Positions 36,920-45,791 are shown, counted from the stretch's first letter. The stretch: 64,000 bases of DNA from Actinoallomurus oryzae (GCF_039541955.1 NZ_BAABHF010000041.1:1-64000), one strand, 5' to 3'. Notes: generated by a model from the sequence alone, not told the origin. Made by a program: numbers and translations.

Positions 36920-38080
36920 GTGATTTTCTTGATCACGTTGAGCATCATCAAGGCCGACACCGGCGGGTTCGTCGGTCATTCGGCGGTTCATCCGGACATG
37001 ATGGCGGCGGCCCGGCACGCGATGGATCGGGCCGTACGGAGCGAGTTGTTGATCGACGGCCACGTCGCCTCCTGCGGCGACGACGTGTCGTTGATCATGA
37101 CGCATCGTTATGGTGCCGACAGCCAACTGATCCATTCCTTCGCGTGGGACACGTTCCAGACGACCACGGGCGTGGCCCGTGAGCTCGGCTTGTACGGCGC
37201 GGGTCAGGACCTGCTGTCGGACGCGTTCTCCGGCAACCTGCGCGGCATGGGACCCGGCTATGCGGAACTGGAGTTCGACGAACGGCCCTCTGAGCCGGTC
37301 GTGTGCTTCCTGGCCGACAAGACCGAGCCGGGAGCGTGGAACTACCCGCTGTACAAGATGTTCGCCGACCCGTTCAACACCGCGGGGTTGGTGATCGACG
37401 CGAAGATGCATGCCGGGTTCGTCTTCGAGGTCTATGACCTGTTCGAGGAGAAGTGGATCTGCTTCGACTGCCCGGCCGAGCTGTACGACATGCTGATGTA
37501 CATCGGCGCGCCGGCCCGGTACGTCGTGCACAGCGTCCGCTCCAAGACGCTCGGCGAGACCGCCGCGGCCACGAGCACGCAGCGGCTGTCGCTGATCGCC
37601 GGCAAGTACGTCGGCAAGGACGACCCTGTGATGATCGTACGGGCCCAGTCCGGGCTGCCGGCCCTCGGCGAGGTCCTGGAGCCGTTCGCGTTCCCGTTCA
37701 CCGTGGGTGGCAGCATGCGCGGTTCCCACCATGCGCCGTTCATGCCGGTATCTGTCGGCCACGCGCACCCGGCACGGTTCGACGGACCGCCGCGGGTCGT
37801 GGCGCTGGGCTTCCAGATCCATGACGGTCGGCTGGTCGGGCCACGTGACCTGTTCGCCGATCCGTCCTTCGACGAGGCCCGCCACCAGGCGAACCTCGCC
37901 ATGGACTACCTGCGCAGGCACGGCCCCTTCGAGCCGCACCGGCTCCCGCTGGAGGACCTGGAGTACACCACGATGCCGCAGATCCAAGCCCGCATCGCCA
38001 ACCGCTGGACGCCACTGCCGTCCCCGCCCGTGCCCGCGACGGCAGGCCGGCCCGCGTCCGCGGGAGCCGCGAAGAGCTGA
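36920..38080 (+). CDS. Fructose-1,6-bisphosphate aldolase/phosphatase (archaeal type)
   Basis: 386 residues, the length of the bifunctional archaeal enzyme (class V FBPase). The start LSIIKADTGGFVGHSAVHPDM, ICGDDVSLIMTHRYG-like CGDDVSLIMTHRYG, ADKTEPGAWNYPLYKMFADPFNTAGLVID and GHAHPARFDGPPRVVALGFQ are its hallmark segments, including the metal-binding Asp residues and the Schiff-base lysine/tyrosine region. It condenses triose phosphates and removes the 1-phosphate to give fructose 6-phosphate, making gluconeogenesis one-way. GTG 36920 follows GGAGGGGAG. It is usual in archaea and deep-branching bacteria and scattered in actinobacteria. Confidence 0.92.
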   Translation: MIFLITLSIIKADTGGFVGHSAVHPDMMAAARHAMDRAVRSELLIDGHVASCGDDVSLIMTHRYGADSQLIHSFAWDTFQTTTGVARELGLYGAGQDLLSDAFSGNLRGMGPGYAELEFDERPSEPVVCFLADKTEPGAWNYPLYKMFADPFNTAGLVIDAKMHAGFVFEVYDLFEEKWICFDCPAELYDMLMYIGAPARYVVHSVRSKTLGETAAATSTQRLSLIAGKYVGKDDPVMIVRAQSGLPALGEVLEPFAFPFTVGGSMRGSHHAPFMPVSVGHAHPARFDGPPRVVALGFQIHDGRLVGPRDLFADPSFDEARHQANLAMDYLRRHGPFEPHRLPLEDLEYTTMPQIQARIANRWTPLPSPPVPATAGRPASAGAAKS

Positions 38081-38127
38081 CGGCGCATGCGCGGCGGCGG
38101 CGCTCAGGCGTGTGAGAGGTGGTTCCC

Positions 38128-38922
38128 ATGGCCAATCTTGGCGTGGCAATCGTCCGCCAGTACGAGCGGGGGGTTGTGTTCCGGCTCGGCAAGGTGCGGA
38201 ACGTTCGCGAGCCCGGTCTGCGGTTCATGATCCCACTGGTGGACCGGATGCGGAAGGTGAGCATGCGCACGGTCACCATGCCGATCCAGTCGCAGCAGAT
38301 CATCACCAGGGACAACGTCTCGATCGGCGTCGCGGCAGTGGCCTACTTCCGCCGGGTGGACCCGGTGAAGTCGATCGTGGAGATCGAGAATGTCCAGGTC
38401 GCGGTCGGGCAGATCGCGCAGACCACCGTCCGGAACGTGGTCGGTCGTTCCCTGCTGGACCAGGTGCTGACCGATACCGAGAGCCTGAACGAGTCGATCA
38501 AGGACATCCTGGAACGCATCACGCGGCAGTGGGGCGTGTACGTGCTGCTCGTGGAGCTGAAGGACATTGAGCTGCCGGCGCCCATGCAACGGGCGATGGC
38601 ACGGCAGGCCGAGGCGGAACGGGAGAAGAGAGCGAAGATCATCGCGGCGGAAGGCGAAGCGCTCAGCGCGGACAGGCTCGCCGAAGCCGCAGACGTCATC
38701 GCCGATCACCCTGTCGCTCTGCAACTGCGGAACCTGCAGATCCTCGGCGAGATCGCCGTGGAGAAGAACTCCACAATCGTCTTCCCGGCCCAGTTCCTCG
38801 ACAGCGTACGGGCGGTGTCCCAGTTCATCGAGCGGGAAGCCCGCAAGGCAGGTATCGATCATCCGCTCGAACGCGGCCACGACGCCGAATCCCCGAGCCG
38901 GCCCGCAGCGGCCGTCCGGTAG
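38128..38922 (+). CDS. Slipin/stomatin-like SPFH protein without membrane anchor
   Basis: 264 residues. SPFH core: QYERGVVFRLGKVRNVREPGL, MRTVTMPIQSQQIITRDNVS, AVAYFRRVDPVKSIVEIEN, then the AMARQAEAEREKRAKIIAAE coiled coil. Slipins form membrane rafts and often work with NfeD-type or FtsH proteases. This one begins directly at the SPFH fold and lacks the usual N-terminal membrane helix, so it may dock peripherally or rely on a partner. GAGAGG lies 8 bp before ATG 38128. It follows the FBP aldolase/phosphatase by 47 bp. Confidence 0.9.
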   Translation: MANLGVAIVRQYERGVVFRLGKVRNVREPGLRFMIPLVDRMRKVSMRTVTMPIQSQQIITRDNVSIGVAAVAYFRRVDPVKSIVEIENVQVAVGQIAQTTVRNVVGRSLLDQVLTDTESLNESIKDILERITRQWGVYVLLVELKDIELPAPMQRAMARQAEAEREKRAKIIAAEGEALSADRLAEAADVIADHPVALQLRNLQILGEIAVEKNSTIVFPAQFLDSVRAVSQFIEREARKAGIDHPLERGHDAESPSRPAAAVR

Positions 38923-38948
38923 GCGCCCCGGCCGAAGGGAGATGAGGG

Positions 38949-39827
38949 GTGGACGATCTCGACGGCAGGCGTCCGGTGGTGGTCGGATACGACGGATCAC
39001 CGGGAGCGGAACAGGCATTGCGCTGGGGGGCCGAGGAGGCGCAGCTGCGTGATCTGCCGCTCGTGCTCTGCCACGCCTGGCATTGGCCCTATCCGTTCCA
39101 TCCGCTTGCGCGGGAAATTCTGGATCAGGTCGAGAACGTCGGCGCCACCGTCCTGGCAGCCGGCGTGGACCGTGTCCACGAGCTCACCGAAGGGCTGGAG
39201 GTCCGAACCCACCTGGCGAAGGGGACGTCCGCGGCGGTGATACTGGAGGCCGCTCAGGACGCGGAACTGGTCGTCCTGGGCTCACGGGGGCACGGTGGTT
39301 TCGAGGATCTCCAAGTCGGATCGGGTGCCATGCAGGTTCCCGCGCACACGGACCGGCCCGTCATCGTGGTGCGCCCGACCCTGCCCCCCACCCGCCAGAA
39401 CGGCGTACGGGTCACGGTCGGCGTGGACGGCTCCCCCGCGAGCCAGGCAGCCCTGGCCTTCGCCTTCGCCGAGGCCGAACTGCGCGGTGGCTCGGTCACG
39501 GCACTGTGCGCCTGGTGGGACACCTCGGCGTTGCCAGGGCCGAATCGCCTGCCGTTCACCGACACCGAGACCATGCGGTACGCGGCCAAGGAACGCTTCG
39601 AGGAATGCCTGCAGCCCTGGACAACGCGCTATCCGGAGGTCGCGGTCACGACCGAGTTCATGAACGAACGGCCGCAGAGGGCGGTGAACGAGATGGCGAG
39701 GGGCGCGGTCCTGCTCGTACTCGGGAGTCGCGGGGTCGGCTCGGTGCCGGCGAATCGTCTGGGACCGGTGACACAGGCCGCGCTGTTCGCGGCTCCGTGT
39801 CCGGTCGCAGTAACGCCGCCCCGATGA
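38949..39827 (+). CDS. Tandem universal stress protein
   Basis: 292 residues, two UspA domains (PVVVGYDGSPGAEQAL and VTVGVDGSPASQAAL). Domain 1 loop VVLGSRGHGGFEDLQVGSGAMQ is nearly complete; domain 2 loop LVLGSRGVGSVPANRLGPVTQA is weakened. It starts at GTG 38949, 26 bp after the slipin gene, and is followed by the DUF1918 gene, so slipin, this gene and DUF1918 are probably one transcript from the boxes at 36836. Confidence 0.88.
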   Translation: MDDLDGRRPVVVGYDGSPGAEQALRWGAEEAQLRDLPLVLCHAWHWPYPFHPLAREILDQVENVGATVLAAGVDRVHELTEGLEVRTHLAKGTSAAVILEAAQDAELVVLGSRGHGGFEDLQVGSGAMQVPAHTDRPVIVVRPTLPPTRQNGVRVTVGVDGSPASQAALAFAFAEAELRGGSVTALCAWWDTSALPGPNRLPFTDTETMRYAAKERFEECLQPWTTRYPEVAVTTEFMNERPQRAVNEMARGAVLLVLGSRGVGSVPANRLGPVTQAALFAAPCPVAVTPPR

Positions 39828-39874
39828 CCCGCCCGCCCCAGGAGCGCCTGTTCAGCCGTATTCGGGGAGGAAAC

Positions 39875-40084
39875 GTGAAGGCCAAGGTAGGAGACTGGCT
39901 GGTGATCGAGGGCACCAATCTGGGCGACCGACGCCGATCAGGGCTCATCGTCGCCCTGCGTCATGCGGACGGTACACCTCCGTATGTCGTGCGCTGGCTC
40001 GATGATGACCACGAGTCATTGGTGTTCCCCGGACCTACCGCCCGCATCGAACACCGAGAGCATCTCCAAGCACCGAACGGATAA
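39875..40084 (+). CDS. DUF1918 small protein
   Basis: 69 residues: MKAKVGDWLVIEGTNLGD, GLIVALRHADGTPPYVVRWL and HESLVFPGPTARIEH are the DUF1918 signature, a small beta-barrel found widely in actinobacteria, often next to stress proteins. Function unknown. GGGGAGG lies 4 bp before GTG 39875. It ends 10 bp before the convergent CBS gene. Confidence 0.88.
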   Translation: MKAKVGDWLVIEGTNLGDRRRSGLIVALRHADGTPPYVVRWLDDDHESLVFPGPTARIEHREHLQAPNG

Positions 40085-40094
40085 CTAAATACGC

Positions 40095-40574
40095 TCACGG
40101 TACCGGCTGCTGAGGCACCGGCTCCAGACGGAACAAAGACGGTGTCACTGCCGAAGTTTTTTGGCACGGTTCCTTTTCGCCGGCAAGAGCGGCGATCAGA
40201 TCTGTGGCGGTGAGCAGGCCGACGAGCCGGCCGTCATCGTTGACAACAGGAACGACATCTGTCTCCCCATGCAACATCCTATGGGCCGCGACGGCTATCG
40301 GATCGTCTGGGTTCACGCCGGGCGGCGGCGCCCCTGTCAGCAGATCCTTAACTGGGTGCCGCACTTGGTCCGGGCCACCGACCGGCCAGTTCCTGGCGAG
40401 AGTTTCCGTCATTAGAATGCCGACGCAGTGCCCGTCGGAATCGATCACAGGGAGATGATGGTAATGGCCTTGTGTCATGAGTTCCCAAGCCATGAGGATA
40501 GACTCGTCGGGAGTGACAGCAAGCACCGAGGTTGACATCATTTCGGCTACCGAGCGTTTCTCGAGCGCCGTCAT
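40095..40574 (-). CDS. CBS-pair protein
   Basis: 159 residues. CBS motif 1 (VAEMMSTSVLAVTPDESIL ... GHCVGILMTETL) and motif 2 (VKDLLTGAPPPGVNPDDPI ... GRLVGLLTATDLIAAL), then a tail of about 25 residues with one Cys and a Pro-rich end. No BON domain. A typical adenylate-sensing module, target unknown. A dormancy box at 40696 lies about 122 bp upstream and 40782 serves the divergent neighbour. Confidence 0.87.
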   Translation of the reverse strand: MTALEKRSVAEMMSTSVLAVTPDESILMAWELMTQGHYHHLPVIDSDGHCVGILMTETLARNWPVGGPDQVRHPVKDLLTGAPPPGVNPDDPIAVAAHRMLHGETDVVPVVNDDGRLVGLLTATDLIAALAGEKEPCQKTSAVTPSLFRLEPVPQQPVP

Positions 40575-40695
40575 GCCGCCTCCAACCGTTCGTCAACGTC
40601 GTGTCCGCGAAGTGGATGCCGCCGCTCAGCGATCATCGCGATGACCATTCCTTCCGCCGTACATGAAATGTACGCATACGCGTCCGAGCCCTGAC

Positions 40696-40710
40696 AGGGC
40701 CCTTGGTCCT
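40696..40710. promoter_or_regulatory. DosR-like box, probably for the CBS gene at 40095
   Basis: AGGGCCCTTGGTCCT; minus strand AGGACCAAGGGCCCT, upstream of the minus-strand start at 40574. Confidence 0.55.
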
Positions 40711-40781
40711 CATCCCCAGGGCACCGATCGTCGATCGAGTCGGCCTTCGGCGAGTCTCGATGGTGCCGCATCGGTCGCCGC

Positions 40782-40796
40782 GGGACCTTTGGCCTC
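40782..40796. promoter_or_regulatory. DosR-like box upstream of the CBS-BON gene at 40847
   Basis: GGGACCTTTGGCCTC, ending 51 bp before ATG 40847. Confidence 0.7.
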
Positions 40797-40846
40797 TGCC
40801 GGGCAGGGCGGCGGCGCGGTGCGATGGGATTCTGGAGGTGATCGGC

Positions 40847-41443
40847 ATGCTGGTGCGTGAGGTGATGACCACCCCGGTGGTGACCCTCCCGGCGGAGCAG
40901 ACGGTGAAGCAGGCCGTCCACGTGCTGTACGAGCGTGACATCACGGCCGCGCCGGTGCTGGACGACGAAGATCGGATGGTCGGGATCGTCAGTGAAATGG
41001 ATCTGCTGCGTGGGCAGTTCGAGGCCGATCCGCGTGCCTATGCCCGTCCCGCCGCCGCGCCGGAGTCGCCACCGCCGGCGATCGTCGCCGAGGTCATGAC
41101 GCCGAACGTGCGGACCGTACGCGAGAACGACGATGTTCTGGATCTCGTCGAGCTGATGATGACGACCGGGGTGAAGAGCGTTCCCGTCATGAGCGGCTCT
41201 GAGCTGGTCGGCATCGTCAGCCGGCGCGATCTGATGGGCATCCTGGCGTACGGCGACGAACGGATCCGCGACGACGTGGTCGCGGCTCTGCGGGACCTGT
41301 CGGCCGAGACGATCACCGCGCGGGTGGCCGTGCACGACGGCATCGTCGAGCTGTCCGGGGACGCCGATGAGCGGTCGGCGCGGATCGCCGACGTCATCGC
41401 CCGGACCGTTCCCGGAGTCGTCCGCGTCGTGCACTCCGAGTGA
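40847..41443 (+). CDS. CBS-pair plus BON domain protein
   Basis: 198 residues: CBS 1 (VREVMTTPVVTLPAEQTVK ... GIVSEMDLL), CBS 2 (VAEVMTPNVRTVRENDDVL ... GIVSRRDLMGIL) and a short BON domain (ARVAVHDGIVELSGDADERS). A full ribosome site GGAGGTGATC stands directly before ATG 40847. Architecture as at 22535 and 41463, and the three are about as different from one another as separate paralogues. Confidence 0.9.
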   Translation: MLVREVMTTPVVTLPAEQTVKQAVHVLYERDITAAPVLDDEDRMVGIVSEMDLLRGQFEADPRAYARPAAAPESPPPAIVAEVMTPNVRTVRENDDVLDLVELMMTTGVKSVPVMSGSELVGIVSRRDLMGILAYGDERIRDDVVAALRDLSAETITARVAVHDGIVELSGDADERSARIADVIARTVPGVVRVVHSE

Positions 41444-41462
41444 CGGCGCGATCGCGGTGAGG

Positions 41463-42110
41463 TTACGGTTCGGCGCCGGCCATATCGCGGTTCAGCTCGT
41501 CGATCACGCCAACGACTCCATCCGTGGCGGCGGCCAGCCGTACGACGATCGGGATTAGATCTGTTTGCGGCATCGTGCCGGTGAGTGTGATGACGCCGTG
41601 ACGGACCTGGACCGAGACCTGCGTGGGGTCGGCCAGGGCGAAGACCTCGTGCCGGACCTCGTCGCGGATCTCCTCGTCGGTACGGGTGAAGACGCTCAGC
41701 AGGTCGCGGCGGCTGACGATCCCGACGAGACGGTTCTGATCGTCGGTCACGGGCATGCGTTTGATGTGGTGCGCATCGAGCAGCCTAGCCGCCTCCACGA
41801 TCGTCGCCTCGGGATGAACAGTGATCGCCGGTGAGCTCATCAGGTCCTCGGCGGTCAACGCCTGAGCTTTCGCCCACGACCGGTCGCGGCGTCTACCGAA
41901 CCAACGCCGCTTCCCGCCGTTCTTGTGTTCCTCCTTGGCGAGCAGATCGGACTCGGAGACGACACCGGCCACGCGATTGCCTTCATCGATCACCGGCATC
42001 GCCGCGATACCGCGTTTGATCATGACCTGGACGATGTCCTTGAAGCACGCGCCTCGGTACGCACTCACGACCCCTCTGGTCATCACATCGTTCACGGTTC
42101 GGCGCCTCAT
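41463..42110 (-). CDS. CBS-pair plus BON domain protein
   Basis: 215 residues: CBS 1 (VNDVMTRGVVSAYRGACFK ... GVVSESDLLAKEE), a basic linker (KNGGKRRWFGRRRDRSWAKA) that could contact membrane or nucleic acid, CBS 2 (AEDLMSSPAITVHPEATIV ... GIVSRRDLLSVF) and BON (VQVRHGVITLTGTMPQTD). AGGAG lies 5 bp before ATG 42108-42110. It is convergent with the CBS-BON gene at 40847 (19 bp apart) and divergent from the metallo-beta-lactamase-like gene over two boxes. Confidence 0.9.
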   Translation of the reverse strand: MRRRTVNDVMTRGVVSAYRGACFKDIVQVMIKRGIAAMPVIDEGNRVAGVVSESDLLAKEEHKNGGKRRWFGRRRDRSWAKAQALTAEDLMSSPAITVHPEATIVEAARLLDAHHIKRMPVTDDQNRLVGIVSRRDLLSVFTRTDEEIRDEVRHEVFALADPTQVSVQVRHGVITLTGTMPQTDLIPIVVRLAAATDGVVGVIDELNRDMAGAEP

Positions 42111-42182
42111 ATGAGCTCCTTCCTAGTCACTCAACCGGACGATAGGCCGCCGCCGCGCCGCCGGGCATGAGGCCGAAGTCCT

Positions 42183-42227
42183 GTCCGAAAGGACCGACAG
42201 CGCATCCCGGCCGTGGCCGAAAGTCCC
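42183..42227. promoter_or_regulatory. Two DosR-like boxes between divergent genes
   Basis: GTCCGAAAGGACC (42183-42195) and GGCCGAAAGTCCC (42215-42227; minus GGGACTTTCGGCC, the site closest to the mycobacterial consensus, with T at position 6). They serve the CBS-BON gene (start 42110) and/or the gene at 42257. Confidence 0.65.
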
Positions 42228-42256
42228 GGCGCAGCCGATCGGGGCATATCGGTCTC

Positions 42257-42991
42257 GTGGCTGCGGAGTTCACTCTCATCGGGGTCGGGGCGATGAACTC
42301 GCCCCGGTATCGGCCTGCCGGGCTCCTGGTGACCCATCAGCGCCACCGGGTCATGCTGGACGGTGGAGGCGCGAGCGTGCCCGCCCCGCCGGTGGACCTC
42401 TGGCTGGTCTGCGACGCCCGGGCGGAACTGATGCCGCAGATCCGACGGTACGGCCGCGGGCTGAACGTGGAACCAGTGATCAAGGACTTCCACGCGGGTG
42501 GTCTGGTGGTCGAGCCGCTGCCGGTGGTCCACACCTCGCACCCCACGTTCGGTTACCTGGTTCAGGTGAGCGGGCGGCGTGTGGTGTGGGCGCCGGAGTT
42601 CTGGGAGTTCCCGGGGTGGGCGCGAGGAGCCGATCTGATGTTCGCGGACGCCGCGGGATGGCGGCGGCCGATCCGGTTCGCCCGCGGGGTCGGCGGCCAC
42701 GCGGCGGTCTCGGCGACCGCGGACCAGGCGCGCCGGCATGGCGTGGGACGGCTGGTGTTCGCGCACATCGGCCGGCCGGTGATTCGCGCGATCGACGCGG
42801 GCCAGGAACCCCCCGTACGGGGAGTGGGGAGTCGAGGGCCGCGTCTACCGCCCGTGACGCGGCCGACCGCAAGGACCTTCGGTGTCCGAGGCGACGCCGA
42901 ACGGCCCTGGCGTGCGGAAGCGACGTCGGTGAACGTGGATGTCGAAGTGATGAAACGGAGGCATCGCCGTGGAGTTCGAGCCGATCCGTAA
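42257..42991 (+). CDS. Metallo-beta-lactamase-fold-like protein, frameshifted near the 3' end
   Basis: From GTG 42257: VAAEFTLIGVGAMNSPRY, LLVTHQRHRVMLDGGG and later PLPVVHTSHPTFGYLVQVSG and RLVFAHIGRPVI recall the MBL fold, but the metal motif HxHxDH is absent (VCDARAEL stands where it should be), so it is not a standard metallohydrolase. At 42809-42814 a run of six C disturbs the frame: with five C the protein would end PYGEWGVEGRVYRP at TGA 42855-42857. The frame as written runs on to 42991 through a dormancy box at 42872, which supports the shorter original end. The frameshift may be a sequencing error. Confidence 0.7.
   Translation: MAAEFTLIGVGAMNSPRYRPAGLLVTHQRHRVMLDGGGASVPAPPVDLWLVCDARAELMPQIRRYGRGLNVEPVIKDFHAGGLVVEPLPVVHTSHPTFGYLVQVSGRRVVWAPEFWEFPGWARGADLMFADAAGWRRPIRFARGVGGHAAVSATADQARRHGVGRLVFAHIGRPVIRAIDAGQEPPVRGVGSRGPRLPPVTRPTARTFGVRGDAERPWRAEATSVNVDVEVMKRRHRRGVRADP
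42872..42908. promoter_or_regulatory. DosR-like box pair upstream of the acs remnant and dehydrogenase operon
   Basis: AGGACCTTCGGTGTCC (42872-42887) and GCCGAACGGCCCT (42896-42908), centres about 22 bp apart, the second ending 60 bp before GTG 42969. Confidence 0.62.
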
Positions 42992-43819
42992 ACAGGGGGC
43001 ATCGGGATCACCGCCGAATCTGGCCGACTATGAGGCGGCCAGGCGGGAGTTCTCCTGGGAGCGGGCCCGGGGAGAGTTGTCCGGGCTGCCGGGCGGTCGT
43101 GGCCTCAACATCGCCTATGAAGCCGTCGACCGGCATGCGCTGGGCTCGGGCGGAAACGTCGTGGCATTGCGCTGTGTGGGCCAGAACGACCGTGTCACGG
43201 AACTGACGTATGAGGATCTTCGTCGGCTGACCAATCGATTCGCGAACGCCTTGTGTGCCCTGGGGCTCGCGTGACACGAGGCCGGGTCCAGGTGGTCGAC
43301 CGCGGCGAGGGCGAGCTGGCGCTGCGGCCTGGATGGCCGTCGATGTTCCGGGGCTATCTGCACGAGGAGGAGCGGTACGCGAAGGCGTTCGCCGGTGGGT
43401 GGTATCTCACCGGCGACGTCGTCAGGGTCGATAAGGACGGCTACTTCTGGTTCGTCGCGCGGGCGGACGATGTGATCAAGTCAGCCGGCCATCTGATCGG
43501 CCCGTTCGAAGTCGAGAGCACGCTGATGGAACATCCCGCAGTGGCCGAGGCGGGCGTCATCGGCAAGCCCGATCCGGTGGCGGGCGAGATCGTCAAGGCC
43601 TTCGTGGCGCTCAAACCGGGCCATGAGCCGAGCGCAGAGCTGCGACGTGAGCTGATCGCGTTCGGCCGGCGACGGCTCGGCGCCGTGGCGGCCCGGGAGA
43701 TCACGTTCGACCAGAATCTGCCGCACACGCGTAGCGGCAAGGTGATGCGCCGCCTGCTGAAGGCCCGGGAGCTGGGCCTGCCGGAGGGCGACGTGTCGAC
43801 GCTTGAGAGATCGTCATGA
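42969..43819 (+). pseudogene. acsA: Acetyl-CoA synthetase with a large internal deletion
   Basis: The first 101 codons (42969-43274) are the N-terminus of an AMP-forming acetyl-CoA synthetase (FSWERARGELSGLPGG, GLNIAYEAVDRHA, VTELTYEDLRRLTNRFAN) and stop after CALGLA. From about 43270 another frame gives the C-terminal part (GELALRPGWPSMFRGYLHEE, WYLTGDVVRVDKDGYFWFVA, ADDVIKSAGHLIGPFEVEST, RSGKVMRRLLKARE with the catalytic lysine). About 300-350 codons including the core adenylation motifs are missing. The C-terminal piece could still be translated and its stop overlaps the E1 alpha start by ATGA, so the reading frame may persist for coupling. Confidence 0.82.
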
Positions 43820-44802
43820 CTCGCGCCAAGAACGCCCTGGCCGAACATCGCCGGGAACTGTTGCGCCAGATGTTGCGCATCCGCCGCTTCGAGGAGAAGT
43901 GCGTGGAGCTGTACAGCGCGGCCAAGATCCGCGGTTTCCTCCATCTGTACATCGGCGAGGAAGCCGTGGCGGTCGGCGCGTTGCAGGCGCTCACTCCCGG
44001 GGACAAGGTGGTCTCCACCTACCGTGAGCACGGCCACGCGCTGGTCCGCGGTATACCCGCCTCCTCGATCATGGCCGAGATGTACGGCCGAATGAACGGT
44101 TGCAGCCACGGCCGGGGCGGATCGATGCACCTGTTCGACACCGAGCGGCGCTTCTACGGAGGCAACGCCATCGTCGGCGGCGGCCTGCCGCTCGCGATCG
44201 GCCTGGCCCTGGCCGACCGGATGCGCGGGGAGCAGCGCGTTACGGCGTGCTTCTTCGGCGACGGCGCGGTCGCCGAAGGCGAATTCCACGAATGCCTCAA
44301 CCTGGCCGCGCTGTGGGAGCTGCCCGTCCTGTTCTGCTGCGAGAACAACCTGTACGCCATGGGCACCGCGCTGGCGATCGAGCACAAGCAGACCGACCTG
44401 GCGATGCGGGCCTCGACGTACGAGATGCCTGCCTGGCCCGTCGACGGCATGGACGTCCTCGCCGTCGAGGAGACGGCCTCGCACGCCGCCGAGGCCGTAC
44501 GCGAAGGAGGCGGCCCCCACTTCCTGGAGCTGCGCACCTACCGGTTCCGCGCCCACTCGATGTACGACCCCGACCGCTATCGGGACAGGGCGGAGATCGA
44601 GGAGTGGAAGCGCCGCGACCCGATCGACGCGCTGGTGCGGCGGGAGAAGATCTCCAGCGACGAGATGACCGTGATCGACAAGGAGGTGGCCGGCGAGATC
44701 TCCGATGCGATCGAATTCGCCGAGGCGGGAGAGCTGGAGCCGGTCGAGAGCCTGACCCGCTTCGTCTACAGCCCGGGCTCCCCGGGAGGCGGGCCACCGT
44801 GA
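43816..44802 (+). CDS. Pyruvate/2-oxoacid (acetoin) dehydrogenase E1 component, alpha subunit
   Basis: 328 residues. RQMLRIRRFEEKCVELYSAA, HLYIGEEAVAVGA, STYREHGHALVRGI, GRGGSMHLFD, then the thiamine diphosphate motif GDGAVAEGEFHECLNLAAL...ENN, and RFRAHSMYDPDRYR with the phosphorylation-loop region. With the beta subunit it decarboxylates a 2-oxoacid and passes the acyl group to E2. The overlaps with acs (ATGA) and E1 beta (GTGA) show one operon. The linked acs remnant and ACP suggest acetate or acetyl-group handling; pyruvate versus acetoin cannot be settled. Confidence 0.93.
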   Translation: MTRAKNALAEHRRELLRQMLRIRRFEEKCVELYSAAKIRGFLHLYIGEEAVAVGALQALTPGDKVVSTYREHGHALVRGIPASSIMAEMYGRMNGCSHGRGGSMHLFDTERRFYGGNAIVGGGLPLAIGLALADRMRGEQRVTACFFGDGAVAEGEFHECLNLAALWELPVLFCCENNLYAMGTALAIEHKQTDLAMRASTYEMPAWPVDGMDVLAVEETASHAAEAVREGGGPHFLELRTYRFRAHSMYDPDRYRDRAEIEEWKRRDPIDALVRREKISSDEMTVIDKEVAGEISDAIEFAEAGELEPVESLTRFVYSPGSPGGGPP

Positions 44803-45791
44803 ACGAACCGGTGAAGACCACCTACCGGGAGGCCATGCGCGAGGCGCTACGCGAGGCGCTACGGCGGGATGACCGTGTCTTCCTCATGGGCGAGGACGTC
44901 GGCCGCTACGGCGGATGTTTCGCGGTGAGCCTCGGCCTGCTCGAGGAGTTCGGCCCGGACCGGATCCGGGACACCCCGCTGTCGGAATCGGCCTTCGTCG
45001 GCGCCGGCATCGGCGCGGCCATCGCGGGAATGCGGCCGATCGTCGAGATCATGACGGTCAACTTCAGCCTGCTCGCCCTCGACCAGATCCTTAACAACGC
45101 GGCCACGCTGCTGCACATGTCCGGCGGGCAGATCGGGGTGCCGCTGGTGATCCGCATGACCACCGGCGCGGGCCGCCAACTCGCCGCCCAGCATTCCCAC
45201 AGCCTCGAAGGCTGGTACGCGCACATCCCCGGCCTGCGGATCGTGGCTCCGGCAACGCTCGATGACGCCCGCGGCATGCTGTGGGCCGCGCTGGAGGACC
45301 CCGATCCCGTACTGATCTTCGAGCACGGCGGGCTCTACAACACCTCCGGCGAACTGGCGACGGACGCGGGAACCGCCGACATCGCTCGTGCGGCGGTACG
45401 CCGTCCCGGTTCACACGTCAGCGTCATCGCCTACGGCGGCACCCTCGGCAAAGCGCTGATGGCAGCCGAGGAGCTGTCCAGTGACGGGATCGAGGCCGAA
45501 GTCATCGATCTGCGCACGCTGCGGCCGCTCGACGACGAGACGATCATGGACTCGGTCCGGCGGACACATCGCGTCGTGCTCGTCGACGAGGGCTGGCGTT
45601 CGGGCAGCCTGTCGGCGGAGATCACCGCCCGGATCGTCGAACAGGCCTTCTACGACCTGGACTCACCGATCGAGCGCGTCTGCACCGCCGAGGTCCCCAT
45701 CCCGTACGCCAAGCACCTGGAAGACGCGGCGATCCCCCAGGTCGAGGACGTCCTCGCCGCCGTACGGCGGGCGGTGGGCGACGGTGGCTGA
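44799..45791 (+). CDS. Pyruvate/2-oxoacid dehydrogenase E1 component, beta subunit
   Basis: 330 residues: TTYREAMREALREALRRDDR, FLMGEDVGRYGGCFAVSLGL, DTPLSESAFVGAGIGAAIAG, HSHSLEGWYAHIPGLRIVAP, then the transketolase C-terminal domain (VIAYGGTLGKALMAAEEL, EVIDLRTLRPLDDETIMDSV). GTG 44799 overlaps the E1 alpha stop (GTGA). Complete and typical. Confidence 0.94.
   Translation: MNEPVKTTYREAMREALREALRRDDRVFLMGEDVGRYGGCFAVSLGLLEEFGPDRIRDTPLSESAFVGAGIGAAIAGMRPIVEIMTVNFSLLALDQILNNAATLLHMSGGQIGVPLVIRMTTGAGRQLAAQHSHSLEGWYAHIPGLRIVAPATLDDARGMLWAALEDPDPVLIFEHGGLYNTSGELATDAGTADIARAAVRRPGSHVSVIAYGGTLGKALMAAEELSSDGIEAEVIDLRTLRPLDDETIMDSVRRTHRVVLVDEGWRSGSLSAEITARIVEQAFYDLDSPIERVCTAEVPIPYAKHLEDAAIPQVEDVLAAVRRAVGDGG

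Noticed and set aside
42257..42857. Functional metallo-beta-lactamase hydrolase
   Set aside because: The HxHxDH metal motif is missing, so only a fold-level resemblance is claimed.
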